Shown: positions 1-8,583 of the stretch, in pieces
Layout of the letters: each line of letters begins with the position of its first letter
Position numbering within the stretch: position 1 is the stretch's first letter
Assembly (NCBI GenBank): GCA_050486265.1
Contig: JBJHCY010000011.1
Location: forward strand, 33,360-97,359
DNA from: SLFH01 sp050486265
GTDB lineage: Bacteria > Planctomycetota > Phycisphaerae > Phycisphaerales > UBA1924
Length of the DNA: 64,000 bases
Direction of reading: 5' to 3'
Made by a program: the position numbers and the translations under genes
The notes under the pieces: model-generated
What the model saw: the letters and a program-made list of their open reading frames with translations, nothing else
What the model was told of the DNA's origin: nothing
Databases searched by the model: none

Positions 1-307
1 GGGAGGGCTCGTGCGGCTCGATCGCGTGGATGATGAGCTGGATCTCGCCCTGATAGGCCTGGGTCTCGCCCTTGACGAAGACGAACCCGTCAGTCGGCAG
101 GGCTCTGAAGGTGACCTCGTCGATCGACCACATGCGGGCGGGCATCTCCCCCGAGCGGTCGCGGAGCAGGCACCGGAGATAGGGCTTCTCCGTCCGCGTC
201 ATGCCCATCTGGGCGTTGACGATGGTGAAAACGCCGGCGATGCGCTGCGGCGGCTGGTCGAGGTCGGCGATGTACACGCGGTCGCTGGGGGCGGTCTGGC
301 TGCTCAT
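1..307 (-). CDS. YhaM-like 3'-5' exoribonuclease, N-terminal OB-fold part (runs off left edge)
   Basis: Only the first 102 codons lie in the window; the rest is beyond base 1. Starting from ATG at 307 the product reads MSSQTAPSDRVYIADL, then an OB-fold nucleic-acid-binding stretch: strands around IAGVFTIVNAQ, PYLRCLLRDRSGEMPARMW and GFVFVKGETQAYQGEIQL. This order (OB-fold with DRSG and the V.G....Y.G..QL tail) is that of the tRNA_anti-like N-domain of YhaM/CBF1-type nucleases, which are followed by an HD phosphohydrolase domain acting on RNA or DNA 3' ends. The HD domain is not visible, so function is inferred from the N-domain only. A stand-alone OB-fold protein or another OB-fold/HD protein is the alternative. 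Confidence 0.6.
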   Translation of the reverse strand, partial: MSSQTAPSDRVYIADLDQPPQRIAGVFTIVNAQMGMTRTEKPYLRCLLRDRSGEMPARMWSIDEVTFRALPTDGFVFVKGETQAYQGEIQLIIHAIEPHEPS

Positions 308-489
308 AGGCAGCGAGTGTAGCGGGGCGGGGGGAAATGCGTGGGATTTCAGCGACGGAGTGGGAACCAATCGCCGGCGTGTGCGTCAAAGACTTTGAGG
401 CCCGCTGGGACAGGCGGGGGTGGGATTGCAGGCGGGAGTCGCCGGCGCCGCCACCCGCCGAGGGCCGAAGCAGACGAGGAGTGAACTCA

Positions 490-1170
490 ATGCGAATGAA
501 CAGAAGACTGTGGTGTACCTGCGCGCTGATCGCGTCGGCGGGCGGCGTCGCTTCGGGTCAGGCGGTGCTGGAGATCACCGCGAGCGGCACGATCGACACG
601 GTGAGCAACGGGTTCTTTCTTGATGCACCGTTCGATGCCTCCGCGATCGGGTCGGTATGGAACGCGAGGTACACACTGCCGCTCGGCAACGATGACCTGC
701 TGACCGGAAACCCGAATACATCGATCTGGGGCGACATCATGCTCACCGCGACCTATTCGGTCGACGGCGGCACGCCTGTCGACTTGCCGCTGCCGACCGA
801 CGGTGTGCTGCCGTCTTCGACGCTTGCGGTCGACTTCCTGGCCGCCAGCGCAGACCGGATCTCGGTAAACACGATCGAGACCGACGGCCCGATCTTCGGG
901 AATTTCCTGCTGATGCAGATCTCGGCGCCGACCGGTACTGTCTTCGACGACCCGATCATCAACACGAGCCAGCTCATCCCCTACAGCCTCAGCGACTTTG
1001 ACTCGACGATGTTCAGGGTCACCAACGGCCCCGGCGCTGTCTTCGGCACGGTGGAGTCGTTCGAGATCAGCGTGCTGCCGCCATCGATGCAACGCGTCGT
1101 CCCTGCGCCTGCAGCGGTTTCGCTGTTGGCACTGGCTGGGCTGGCCGCGGTCCGCAGGCGTCGGGCCTGA
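490..1170 (+). CDS. Exported protein with PEP-CTERM-like (VPAPA) sorting tail
   Basis: 226 aa. ATG at 490 is preceded by AGGAG at about 475-480, so the 51 extra open codons upstream are not used. Residues 1-25 are a Sec signal peptide (MRMNRRLWCTCALIASAGG, cleavage after ASG). The body has no recognised domain; it is rich in Asp, Thr, Ser and hydrophobic strands, as in secreted beta-sandwich proteins. The C-terminus is VVPAPAAVSLLALAGL then VRRRRA, the short Pro-Ala motif, membrane helix and Arg cluster of the PEP-CTERM/exosortase-type sorting signals common in Phycisphaerae. Likely an envelope or extracellular-matrix protein; the specific role is unknown. A hairpin terminator follows 40 bases downstream. 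Confidence 0.75.
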   Translation: MRMNRRLWCTCALIASAGGVASGQAVLEITASGTIDTVSNGFFLDAPFDASAIGSVWNARYTLPLGNDDLLTGNPNTSIWGDIMLTATYSVDGGTPVDLPLPTDGVLPSSTLAVDFLAASADRISVNTIETDGPIFGNFLLMQISAPTGTVFDDPIINTSQLIPYSLSDFDSTMFRVTNGPGAVFGTVESFEISVLPPSMQRVVPAPAAVSLLALAGLAAVRRRRA

Positions 1171-1209
1171 CGCGGAGCGGACCGACACACGATCTCTCAC
1201 GCTCTCACT

Positions 1210-1240
1210 GGGAAGGGCCGAGGCGCCTTCCCGGTGTTTT
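1210..1240 (+). terminator. Rho-independent terminator after the PEP-CTERM protein gene
   Basis: GGGAAGG (1210-1216) pairs with CCTTCCC (1226-1232) around a 9-base loop, followed by GGTGTTTT. It lies between the plus-strand gene ending at 1170 and the minus-strand queF ending at 1250, so it can separate the convergent transcripts. Confidence 0.6.
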
Positions 1241-1249
1241 CGTGCGCCC

Positions 1250-1633
1250 TCAGCGCCCCCGGAAATGCCCCGGGACCTCGCCGTGATCGGCGCGGATGGT
1301 GCTGCGGATGCCGCCGCGGCCTTTCCAGTCGGTGACGATCTGCAGCCACGCGGGGTTCATCAGCTTGACGAGGTCGTCGCGGATGGCGTTGGTGACGGCC
1401 TCGTAGTAGATCCCCTCGTTGCGGAAGCTCTGGTAATAGAGCTTGAGGCTTTTGAGCTCGACGCAGACCCCGCCGTCAGCGCCCGGGCGGGGCTGGTAGC
1501 GCAGCGTCACATGCCCGAAGTCCGGGTGGCCGGTCTTGGGGCACACGCTGGTGAACTCCTCGGACACATGCTCGATGACGAACGGCGTGTCCGATGGTGT
1601 TGTGAAGGCTTCGAGCAGCGAGCGGTCGGGCAT
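1250..1633 (-). CDS. queF: NADPH-dependent 7-cyano-7-deazaguanine reductase QueF
   Basis: 127 aa, ATG at 1633. Reduces preQ0 to preQ1 with NADPH in queuosine biosynthesis (cytosolic). Visible family marks: the nucleophile and acid/base in SVCPKTGHPD (Cys31, Asp38, the family's 7-residue spacing), and the QueF signature ELKSLKLYYQSFRNEGIYYE with the Glu that holds the substrate. Length fits the short single-domain type I (FolE-like) QueF rather than the ~280-aa type II. No queC, queD or queE gene is nearby. The start lies 39 bases after the minus-strand TPR lipoprotein gene, so the two may be co-transcribed; no strong ribosome binding site is visible. Confidence 0.93.
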   Translation of the reverse strand: MPDRSLLEAFTTPSDTPFVIEHVSEEFTSVCPKTGHPDFGHVTLRYQPRPGADGGVCVELKSLKLYYQSFRNEGIYYEAVTNAIRDDLVKLMNPAWLQIVTDWKGRGGIRSTIRADHGEVPGHFRGR

Positions 1634-1672
1634 GGATGTTGGATCGCTTGGGAAGGGGCGGATCGCGCCTGA

Positions 1673-2770
1673 TCAGGCGCCGTAACGCCGGACGAGTTCG
1701 ACGATGCGGGGCTGGTCGGGGTTGATCTGGAGGCTGCGCCGCAGGAGGCGGACGCCCTCACGCTGGGCGTCGCGGTTGCGCTTCTCGCTCCAGAGGTACT
1801 GGTTGAGGCGGTAGATGCCGAGGCTGTTGATGGCGGGGAAGTGGGTGGGGTCGAGCTCGATCGCCCGCTGGAAGGCCTCCTCGGCCTCGTCGTAGCGGTA
1901 ATCGCGGAAGAGCAGTGCGCCGAGCGTCTCGTACGCCACGGGCGACGGGCCGAGCGCCAGCACCTCTTCGATGGTGACGATCGCCTCGTCCTTGCGCCCG
2001 GTGCGGCTCAGGCTGTCAGAGAGCATCAGCAGCAGTTCGGGGCTCAGTTGCATGAGTTCGGCCGCCTGGCGGAGCTCGGTGACGGCCGATTCGTGCTCGC
2101 CGAGCTCGCGGTAGACCGCGGCGAGGTTGGCGCGGGCCGGGCCGCTCTCCCCGTCGATGCGGACCGCCCGGATGGCGTACCGCATCGCTTGGCGGGGCTC
2201 GCCGAGGCCGAGGTAGGCCGTAGCGATGTTCATGTTCGCGTCGAGGTTCATCGGGTCGATCGCCAGGGCGCGGAGGTACGCCCGGACGGCCTCGGTGAGG
2301 CGGTTCAGAAGCTGCAGTGCCAGGCCGTGGAGGTACTGGGCCTCGAAATTGAGGGGCTCGACGCGTGCGGCCTCGCCGTAGCGACGCTCGGCGAGCGAGT
2401 AGTCGCCCCTCCTGCGGTAGATGTTGCCGGCCTCGATGTAGGCCATGGTGAGCTCGGGGTTGATCTCGATGGCTCGCTCGAATGAGCGGAGGGCGGATTC
2501 GTCGTCGCCCTCGCGGTCGAGGCGCCGGCCCTCGAACAGGGCGGAGATGGATTGCTCGTCCCGTTCGGCGCCGATCACCGGTCGTCGGGGGCGGTCGGTT
2601 CCGTCGGGGTCATCTCCGGCGGTCCGGGTCGTCTGGCACCCGCCGATGGACACCGCCGCGAGCAATCCGGCGCAGAGCAGGACCATGGCGGTCGTCAGAG
2701 GCATCGCCCGTCTGGGGCGGCAGACGGGGGCCTGGGCGTCGGTCCGGCCGGGAGACTCTGCTCTGGTCAT
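1673..2770 (-). CDS. TPR-repeat lipoprotein
   Basis: 365 aa from the ATG at 2770 (an upstream TTG at 2812 is possible but less likely). A long basic leader precedes a hydrophobic signal segment (PLTTAMVLLCAGLLAAVSIG) ending in a lipobox-like GGC, so the mature protein should be a lipid-anchored periplasmic or outer-membrane protein. The rest is a chain of tetratricopeptide repeats with the usual alternation, e.g. YIEAGNIYRRRGDYSLAERRY, HGLALQLLNRLTEAVRAYL, YETLGALLFRDYRYDEAEEA. Such proteins act as docking scaffolds in envelope complexes; no enzyme domain is seen. The stop codon sits inside a perfect 16-bp palindrome (1665-1680) just upstream of queF. Confidence 0.8.
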   Translation of the reverse strand: MTRAESPGRTDAQAPVCRPRRAMPLTTAMVLLCAGLLAAVSIGGCQTTRTAGDDPDGTDRPRRPVIGAERDEQSISALFEGRRLDREGDDESALRSFERAIEINPELTMAYIEAGNIYRRRGDYSLAERRYGEAARVEPLNFEAQYLHGLALQLLNRLTEAVRAYLRALAIDPMNLDANMNIATAYLGLGEPRQAMRYAIRAVRIDGESGPARANLAAVYRELGEHESAVTELRQAAELMQLSPELLLMLSDSLSRTGRKDEAIVTIEEVLALGPSPVAYETLGALLFRDYRYDEAEEAFQRAIELDPTHFPAINSLGIYRLNQYLWSEKRNRDAQREGVRLLRRSLQINPDQPRIVELVRRYGA

Positions 2771-2863
2771 GGTCGAAGGTCCGTTCTGGCGTGGCGTTGG
2801 TCTGTGGGGCAAAAGACGCCCGGATCGGTCTATCGGTTCGCTCGGGGCGGCGCTTGGGCCCGA

Positions 2864-3799
2864 TTATCGCGCCCCAGAGGTCTCCGCGGCGTCTCGGAGC
2901 CGCTTCAGACGCCCCAGATTGATCGTGTCCATGGGCGTGCCCGCTTCGTTCTTTGCTTTCGGCGTTTCGAGCACCTTCGGCGTACCCGCCAGTTCCGGGC
3001 GGTTGATGATCGCGGCGAATCCGGACGCTTTCAGGGCCTTGGCGCTTGTCCCGCGGCCGATGTCGCCCTCGCCGATGTGGGCGTGCCGGTCTTTGCGAGA
3101 GCCGACGCCCCCGAGGCTGTCGTTGACATGGACGACCTTGAGGCTCGCGAGGCCGCAGAGGCGGTCGAACTCGTCGAGCACGGCGTCGGCGCCTTCACGC
3201 GACGAGAAGTCGTACCCGCCCGCGTGAGCGTGGCAGGTGTCGAAGCAGAAACCGACACGCTCGGGCCGGCCGGTCTTATCGATGATGCGGGCCCGGAGGT
3301 CGGCGAGTTCCTCGAAGGTGCGGCCGAGATTGCTGCCCGAGCCCACGGTGTTCTCCAGGCAGCAGATCACCGCTGCGCCCTTGGTTCGCTTGAAGAGGTG
3401 CTTGTACGCCTCGGCGATGCGGGCGAGCCCGGACTCTGCGTCGGAGGTGGTGTACGCCCCGGGGTGGTGGACCAGGAAAGGGATCGAGAGCTCGGCGCAG
3501 CGTTCGATCTCGACGGTCATGAGGTCGATGGACTTGTTCCAGAGCTCGTCGTCGGGGCTGGCGAGGTTGATGAGGTAGCTCGCGTGGCTGGTGGTGCGGT
3601 CATGCCAGCCCAGACGCTCGATGGCATCGAGCCAGTCGGCCTTGGCGCCCGGGTCCAGCGGCTTGGCCTTCCACTGCTGCTGGTTCTTGGTGAACACCTG
3701 CACGGTGTCGAGCTTGAGGGCCTCCGCCTCTATGAGGGCGTTGACCATGCCGCCGGCGATGGAGAGGTGCGATCCGAACACGCTGCGACTGTAGAGCAC
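2864..3799 (-). CDS. nfo: Endonuclease IV (AP endonuclease, Nfo)
   Basis: 311 aa, GTG start at 3799. Cleaves 5' of abasic sites in base-excision repair; a Zn-dependent TIM-barrel enzyme. Family motifs in order: FGSHLSIAGG near the N-terminus, HASYLINLASP, FLVHHPGAY, LENTVGSGSNLG (metal-binding Glu), GFCFDTCHAHAGGYD (metal Asp and His), HVNDSLGGVGSRKDRHAHIG (metal Asp/His), and a C-terminal ETP motif. Length is slightly above E. coli Nfo. A GTG at SVF would start just before FGSHL, but the longer start is kept. Only 35 bases separate it from the divergent lipoprotein gene at 3835, so the promoters must overlap. Confidence 0.95.
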   Translation of the reverse strand: MLYSRSVFGSHLSIAGGMVNALIEAEALKLDTVQVFTKNQQQWKAKPLDPGAKADWLDAIERLGWHDRTTSHASYLINLASPDDELWNKSIDLMTVEIERCAELSIPFLVHHPGAYTTSDAESGLARIAEAYKHLFKRTKGAAVICCLENTVGSGSNLGRTFEELADLRARIIDKTGRPERVGFCFDTCHAHAGGYDFSSREGADAVLDEFDRLCGLASLKVVHVNDSLGGVGSRKDRHAHIGEGDIGRGTSAKALKASGFAAIINRPELAGTPKVLETPKAKNEAGTPMDTINLGRLKRLRDAAETSGAR

Positions 3800-3834
3800 G
3801 GGCCCCGCCCGGGCGTGGGGTGTATCCTCGGGCC

Positions 3835-4539
3835 ATGGATGGCTCGATCAACAAGGCGTGGGGAGGGCTCTTGGCGGCCTGCCTGCTGGGGGCGTTTCTC
3901 TGCGGCTGCGCCCGCACCCGGCCTGCGCCGGTCGCTCGCGAGGAACCGATCCGCGTCTCGATGATCGTCGAGAATGTCTTCACGCCGTCGGAGCCCTCGG
4001 GCATGACCGAGGCCGACGCGGTCCGCCGGGCGCTGCGCGAAGCGGGGGCGACGGAGATCGAGGACTACCCGACGGGTTCGGCGGTCCGCCTGGCCGACGG
4101 GCGGGCCCAGAGCCACGCGTACAACTTCACAGCGCCCGACTTCCGCACGCTCGAACGGGCGCACAGAGCCGTGCTGGCGCTCCGCGGGCGCGAGTTTCAC
4201 CGGCGCGTCTTCGACCCGGCGACGGCCCGCTTCACGCTCGCCTACTCGCGCCCGATGGCCGACAGCGCGTTCCTCTCGGAGCTCTCGGGCACGGCGTCGC
4301 GCGGATCGGTCGTCTTCATTTACGACCACAACGACCCCGACCCCAAGCGCGTCGATGTCGGCGCGCGCGGCGACTGGTCCGTTCGGCTCAGCCCGCGCAC
4401 CGGCTATCAATACTTCTACGGCTTCATCGAAGACGCCTCGGGCCGACGCACCGGCTTCTTCCGCCACAGGATCGACTCGAACACGCGGGAAGAGCTGACG
4501 GCCGAGGCGTTCCACCGGTTGCGGCTGACGCAGCAGTAG
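3835..4539 (+). CDS. Lipoprotein of unknown function
   Basis: 234 aa from ATG 3835. N-terminus MDGSINKAWGGLLAACLLGA leads into LCGC, a lipobox, so the mature protein should start at a lipidated Cys. The middle is soluble mixed alpha/beta (EADAVRRALREAGATEIEDY) and the C-terminal half contains FIYDHNDPDPKRVDVG and GYQYFYGFIEDASGRRTGFF, which read like beta strands. I recognise no family. It is divergent from nfo and followed 54 bases later by the SDR gene. Confidence 0.7.
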   Translation: MDGSINKAWGGLLAACLLGAFLCGCARTRPAPVAREEPIRVSMIVENVFTPSEPSGMTEADAVRRALREAGATEIEDYPTGSAVRLADGRAQSHAYNFTAPDFRTLERAHRAVLALRGREFHRRVFDPATARFTLAYSRPMADSAFLSELSGTASRGSVVFIYDHNDPDPKRVDVGARGDWSVRLSPRTGYQYFYGFIEDASGRRTGFFRHRIDSNTREELTAEAFHRLRLTQQ

Positions 4540-4593
4540 GGGAAGAGACGGAGAGACGGAGAGATGTGTGGGGTTTGAAGGAGTTTGCAATTG

Positions 4594-5364
4594 ATGGCGG
4601 AGCTTGAAGGACGGATCGCGATTGTCACCGGGGCTTCGGCGGGGATCGGGGAGGCGACGGCGCGGACGCTGTCGGCCTCCGGCGCCCGCGTCGTGCTCAA
4701 CGCACGGCGCAAGGAGCGGCTGGACGAGCTTGTCAAGGAGTTCGGCGGGCCGACGCGGGCCGTCAGCGTCCCCGGCGACGCGGCCGATCCTGAGCTGATC
4801 GAACAGATGTTCGCCGAGGCGGGCTCGCGCTTCGGCGCCGCGCCGGACCTTGTGGTGGTCAACGCCGGGCGAGGGCTCGGCGGCTCGGTGGTGACCTCCG
4901 ACGACTCCAAGTGGGAGGAGATGGTCCGTCTCAATCTCGTCGGTGCGGCGAGGCTCATCCGGGCCGCGGCGATCCGCATGACCGAGGGCTTCGACCCCAG
5001 ATCCTGGCAGAAGACGCCGCGCGACATCGTCGTGCTCGGCTCGACCGTCGGGCGTCACATCTCGCCCTTCAGCTCGATGTACGGCGCCAGCAAGTTCGGC
5101 GTGAACTCGCTGGCCGAGGCGGCGAGGCGGGAGCTCGGGCCCAAGGGCGTCCGCGTGACCCTCGTCGAGCCGGGGATCGTCGTCAGCGAGTTCCAGGCCG
5201 GGGCGGGGTACGACGAGGCGTGGTTCTCGCAGATGGCCGAGAAGTTCGGGCCCCTGCTGGAACCGGCCGACATCGCCGAGACGATCCGCTACATCGTCGC
5301 CCAGCCGGCGCGGATCCACATCAACGATGTTGTGATCCGGGCCACGAGGCAGGAATATCCCTGA
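4594..5364 (+). CDS. Short-chain dehydrogenase/reductase (SDR)
   Basis: 256 aa. ATG 4594 follows GAAGGAG at 4577-4583. Classical SDR: cofactor glycine motif VTGASAGIGEAT (about residues 12-23), NAG motif (VVNAGRGLGG), catalytic Ser in VLGSTVG and the YGASKFG YxxxK pair, then the EPGIV loop. Arg-containing NARRKE after strand 2 suggests NADP(H) preference. Substrate is not deducible. A short purine-rich repeat (AGAGACGG twice, 4545-4560) lies in the spacer from the lipoprotein gene. Confidence 0.88.
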   Translation: MAELEGRIAIVTGASAGIGEATARTLSASGARVVLNARRKERLDELVKEFGGPTRAVSVPGDAADPELIEQMFAEAGSRFGAAPDLVVVNAGRGLGGSVVTSDDSKWEEMVRLNLVGAARLIRAAAIRMTEGFDPRSWQKTPRDIVVLGSTVGRHISPFSSMYGASKFGVNSLAEAARRELGPKGVRVTLVEPGIVVSEFQAGAGYDEAWFSQMAEKFGPLLEPADIAETIRYIVAQPARIHINDVVIRATRQEYP

Positions 5365-5506
5365 GCGGTGTGTTCCGACCGACCCCGCCCGATTTCTCGC
5401 CCTTGCATGCCGCTATTGTTGGGGCTGGTCCGGCGGCCGTCGGCGGTGTTTCGCTCGGCGGGGCCGTTCTCCCGAGGCGGGCTTGTCAAGCGAGCCCGAT
5501 TCATCG

Positions 5507-6109
5507 ATGCAAAGTCTGATCGCCGAGAACGGCCCCGTTGAGACGGCGCAGATGGCCCTGTGGATCTGCTCGTCGCTGCTGGCGTCGGGTGTCTTCCTCT
5601 TCCGAAAGCGTCCGCGCGAGCGGTTCTTTGCCGGGTGGCTTGCGCTCGTCTCGGCGCTCGCGGCGTTCCGCGAGGCCGACGGGCACATCCTGCTCAACCC
5701 CGAGGTGCTCGGCTCGTGGGGCGTGCGCTACAGGATCGACTGGTGGCTGAGCCTCGACGCCCCCGTCCTGCCCCGCCTGCTCTGGGCGGCTTTGGCGGTG
5801 CTGATCGTGGTGGGGCTCGTGCTGCCGATCGCCAAGGCCTCGCCCCGCTCGGTCGAGTTGCTCAAAGGTCGCGACAGGGCGTGGTGGCTCTTTGCGATCG
5901 CCGCGGCGGCGCTCTTCGCCGGCTACGCGTTCGACGACCTGCTCGGACGCGGGCAGTTCGTCGCCCCGATCTACACCCAGTCGGCCGAGGAGTTTTCTGA
6001 ACTCGTCGGCGCCGTGCTGTTTCTCGTGGCGGTGGGGCTGACGGTCCGCCTCTCGCTCACGACGCGCGAGCGGATGGCCCGCCAGCGACTGCAACCCGCC
6101 CCGGCCTGA
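5507..6109 (+). CDS. Integral membrane protein, about five helices, unknown function
   Basis: About 200 aa from ATG 5507; TTG 5483 would add 8 residues, and neither has a clear ribosome binding site. Hydrophobic segments: MALWICSSLLASGVFLF, GWLALVSALAAF, LLWAALAVLIVVGLVLPIA, WWLFAIAAAALFAGYAF and LVGAVLFLVAVGLTV, with Arg-rich cytosolic loops. Acidic/histidine residues sit in the loop FREADGHILLNPEVLG. No family recognised. It is convergent with the glutamate dehydrogenase gene and ends before a shared hairpin. Confidence 0.65.
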   Translation: MQSLIAENGPVETAQMALWICSSLLASGVFLFRKRPRERFFAGWLALVSALAAFREADGHILLNPEVLGSWGVRYRIDWWLSLDAPVLPRLLWAALAVLIVVGLVLPIAKASPRSVELLKGRDRAWWLFAIAAAALFAGYAFDDLLGRGQFVAPIYTQSAEEFSELVGAVLFLVAVGLTVRLSLTTRERMARQRLQPAPA

Positions 6110-6143
6110 GCCTCGCCCAGCCGGCCGAGTCCAGACAAGAATT

Positions 6144-6170
6144 GAGCCCGCCGATCAGGCGGGCTCTCTC
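6144..6170. terminator. Bidirectional hairpin between convergent genes
   Basis: GAGCCCGCC (6144-6152) and GGCGGGCTC (6158-6166) form a perfect 9-bp stem with loop GATCA. T-rich bases follow on both strands (TCTCTC on plus; AATTCTT on minus), so it can end both the membrane-protein transcript and the gdh transcript. Confidence 0.6.
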
Positions 6171-6202
6171 GAGGCATACGCGCGGTGTCGGTTTTGCGGG
6201 GG

Positions 6203-7594
6203 TTACGGGAAGATCCCGCGGACGCGGTAGACGGCGCCGAGGTGCTCCATCGCCGAGCAATAGGCGGCCTGACGCAAAGAGACATCGAACTTCTGCTTGG
6301 CGACGAGGGTGCGCCGGGCGGCCATGACCATGATGCGGTTGAGCTCGGCGTCGACCTTTTCTTCGTCCCACATGTGGTAGGTCTTGTTCTGGACCCACTC
6401 GAAGTACGAGACGGTGACGCCGCCGGCGTTGGCGAGGATGTCGGGGATGCACGGGATGCCGCGCTTTTCGAGGACCGCGTCGCCCTCGGGGGTGACCGGG
6501 CCGTTTGCGCCCTCTGCGATGAGGCGGCAGTTGATGTAGGAGGCCTCCTCGGCCTTGATCATCTGCTCGAGTGCGGCGGGGATGAAGACATCGACGCGTG
6601 TCTTGTAGAAGTCTTCGAGGCTGATCGCCTGTGCGCCCTTGGAGGTGTCCTTTCCCGAGCCCGTGGTCTTGTGGGCCTTTTCGAAGCCGGCGATCGAGCC
6701 GTGCTCCTGGCAATAGGCGGTCAGAGCCTCGGTGTCGAAACCGTCCTCGTTGAGCAGGCAGCCCGAGTGGTCCATGACCGCGACGATCTTGGCGCCGAGC
6801 TTCTGGAGGATGCGGCCGGCCCATGAGCCGACATTGCCCCAGCCCTGGACGCTGACGCGCATGTCCTCGATCGGGATGCCGAAGTTGGGGAGCATCTCGA
6901 CGAGGACATCGACGACGCCCTGTCCTGTGGCCTTGTTGCGTCCGAGCGAGCCGCCGATCTCGACGGGCTTGCCTGTGACGACGCGCATGCCGTCGGTGCT
7001 GGTGCGGTCGTTGGTGGACATCTGGTATGTGTCGGCGATCCAGGCCATGACCTGGGCGTTGGTGCCGACATCGGGCGCGGGGATGTCGTAGTCCGGGCCG
7101 ATGACATGCTGGATGGCGCTGGTGAAGCGTCTGGCGACGCGTTCGAGTTCGTCGACGGACATCTCACGCGGGTTGCACTTGACACCGCCCTTGGCGCCGC
7201 CGAGCGGGATGCGGACGAGCGCGCACTTGAGGGTCATCATGAGCGCGAGCGACTTGACATCGTCGAGGTGGACATCGGGATGGAATCGGAGGCCGCCCTT
7301 GAAGGGGCCCAGCGCGTTGTTGTGCTGGACGCGGTAGCCCTTGAAGAGATGGTGGTGCCCGTCGTTCATCTTGACGGGGAAGTGGACCATGAGCTCGTTC
7401 TTCGGCTGCGCGAGGATGATCTTCACGCGGTGACGCAGCCCGACCACCTCTGCGCCTTCGAGCATGGTGGCGACCGTCTGCGTGTACATGTTGTCGGGGT
7501 CTTTGGGGAAGTTCAGCTCGTCGAAGATCGGGTCCCACGCTGCCGTTGAACCCTGTTTCGCGTCGGTCGACGCGTTTGTCGCGGTCGTGCTCAT
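6203..7594 (-). CDS. gdhA: Glutamate dehydrogenase (Glu/Leu/Phe/Val dehydrogenase family)
   Basis: 463 aa, ATG 7594. Interconverts glutamate and 2-oxoglutarate + ammonia in the cytosol. N-terminal dimerisation/substrate domain: GPFKGGLRFHPDV (substrate Lys), PLGGAKGGVKCNP (catalytic Lys), PAPDVGTNAQVMAWIADTY. Rossmann domain: VSVQGWGNVGSWAG, EGANGPVTPEGD, PDILANAGGVTVSYFEWVQN. Length and motifs suit a hexameric GDH; coenzyme choice cannot be settled by eye, and the symbol is by family only. A Leu or Phe dehydrogenase is less likely because those are shorter. Divergent from the receiver-like gene at 7873. Confidence 0.9.
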   Translation of the reverse strand: MSTTATNASTDAKQGSTAAWDPIFDELNFPKDPDNMYTQTVATMLEGAEVVGLRHRVKIILAQPKNELMVHFPVKMNDGHHHLFKGYRVQHNNALGPFKGGLRFHPDVHLDDVKSLALMMTLKCALVRIPLGGAKGGVKCNPREMSVDELERVARRFTSAIQHVIGPDYDIPAPDVGTNAQVMAWIADTYQMSTNDRTSTDGMRVVTGKPVEIGGSLGRNKATGQGVVDVLVEMLPNFGIPIEDMRVSVQGWGNVGSWAGRILQKLGAKIVAVMDHSGCLLNEDGFDTEALTAYCQEHGSIAGFEKAHKTTGSGKDTSKGAQAISLEDFYKTRVDVFIPAALEQMIKAEEASYINCRLIAEGANGPVTPEGDAVLEKRGIPCIPDILANAGGVTVSYFEWVQNKTYHMWDEEKVDAELNRIMVMAARRTLVAKQKFDVSLRQAAYCSAMEHLGAVYRVRGIFP

Positions 7595-7872
7595 GGCGTT
7601 GTCTGCTCTCGCTGAATGCCCCGTGACCTGACCGGGCGCGGATGCCGCATCGGGTGCCCGAACGGATAACGAGCCTGTCTGCCGCGGACACCCGGGAGCG
7701 GAGACCGGCGTAACCCAACTCTAGCCCCCATCGACCGAATCGGGGCGGAAGTGCATCCTTCTCGATCGCGGTTGCCCGGACCGCTAACCTCCGCTCCGGG
7801 GGAGTCTCGTGAGCCGGGTGATCCTGACTCGGAAGCGAACCCGCCGCGGCTGTCGCGGCGTCGGAGGAAGCC

Positions 7873-8253
7873 GTGATCCTGTACCTCGCGTCGGACCTGA
7901 TCTGGGCGACGAAAATCAAGGGTGTGGCCGAGCACCTCGGCCTCCCTTGCCGCCCGGTAAGAACCCCCGAGATGCTCGAAGCCCGCCTGGCCGACAGCGA
8001 TGTTGCGGCGGTACTCCTGGACCTTGAAAAACCCGACGAGGCGCTGGCGATGATCGCCCGCCTGCGGGGCGACGGGGCGAGTGAACAGGACCAGAAAATC
8101 CGGGTCGTCGCGTTCGGTCCCCATGTGTTGGTCGAGCTCTTCCAACAGGCCCGCGACGCGGGGGCCGACGAGGTGCTCGCCCGGGGCGTCCTGGACCGGA
8201 ACATGCCCGAGATCCTGCTCACGCTCGCCGGGCGTGGCGGCGCGAGGAACTGA
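7873..8253 (+). CDS. Small response-regulator-like (CheY-like) protein
   Basis: 126 aa. GTG 7873 follows GGAGGAAG at 7863-7870. The layout is receiver-like: ILYLASDL first strand, VAAVLLDLEKPD third strand with an Asp in the usual phosphoacceptor place, VVAFGPHV fourth strand, and GADEVLARG fifth-strand region. The acidic pair after strand 1 and the Lys after strand 5 are not obvious (DEVLARG instead of D.YL.KP), so it may be a degenerate, phosphorylation-independent receiver. No kinase is adjacent; rpsA follows 330 bases downstream. Confidence 0.6.
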   Translation: MILYLASDLIWATKIKGVAEHLGLPCRPVRTPEMLEARLADSDVAAVLLDLEKPDEALAMIARLRGDGASEQDQKIRVVAFGPHVLVELFQQARDAGADEVLARGVLDRNMPEILLTLAGRGGARN

Positions 8254-8583
8254 TTCGCGCGTCCAGCGGGTTCTGGCGTCGGGTTTATTGCGTAGGCGCT
8301 GCCGAGCCCGGGGGCGGGTCCGGGCGATGAGGCGCCGAGAATTTGGGTCCGAAGTATAGGGTTCGTGCCGCCGCAGGACCTATGATCTAGGCCAGTCTTG
8401 ACGGGTCGGGCCGGGAGTCGCTCCGCGTGTTGCGGGGCCCGGCAAAGAAACACGATGAGTCAGCCGCCCCAGAGCGGGCAGGCCCCTCCCGGTGTTCGGG
8501 CGGGGCCATCCGCGGCGTGAAGGCTTCCCGCAATTGCCGACCCGGCGGGAGCGATCGCGTCCGCGGCACGAGAGAAACGGTCC
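8254..8583. other. 330-bp spacer upstream of rpsA
   Basis: No gene is supported. It contains TATAGG (8355-8360) and TATGAT (8381-8386) that could serve as -10 boxes, but no matching -35 at good spacing. A 21-codon ATG ORF (8455-8520, MSQPPQSGQAPPG..., ending TGA) could be a leader ORF but has no ribosome binding site. S1 leaders often bind S1 itself; no clear structure was identified. Confidence 0.4.
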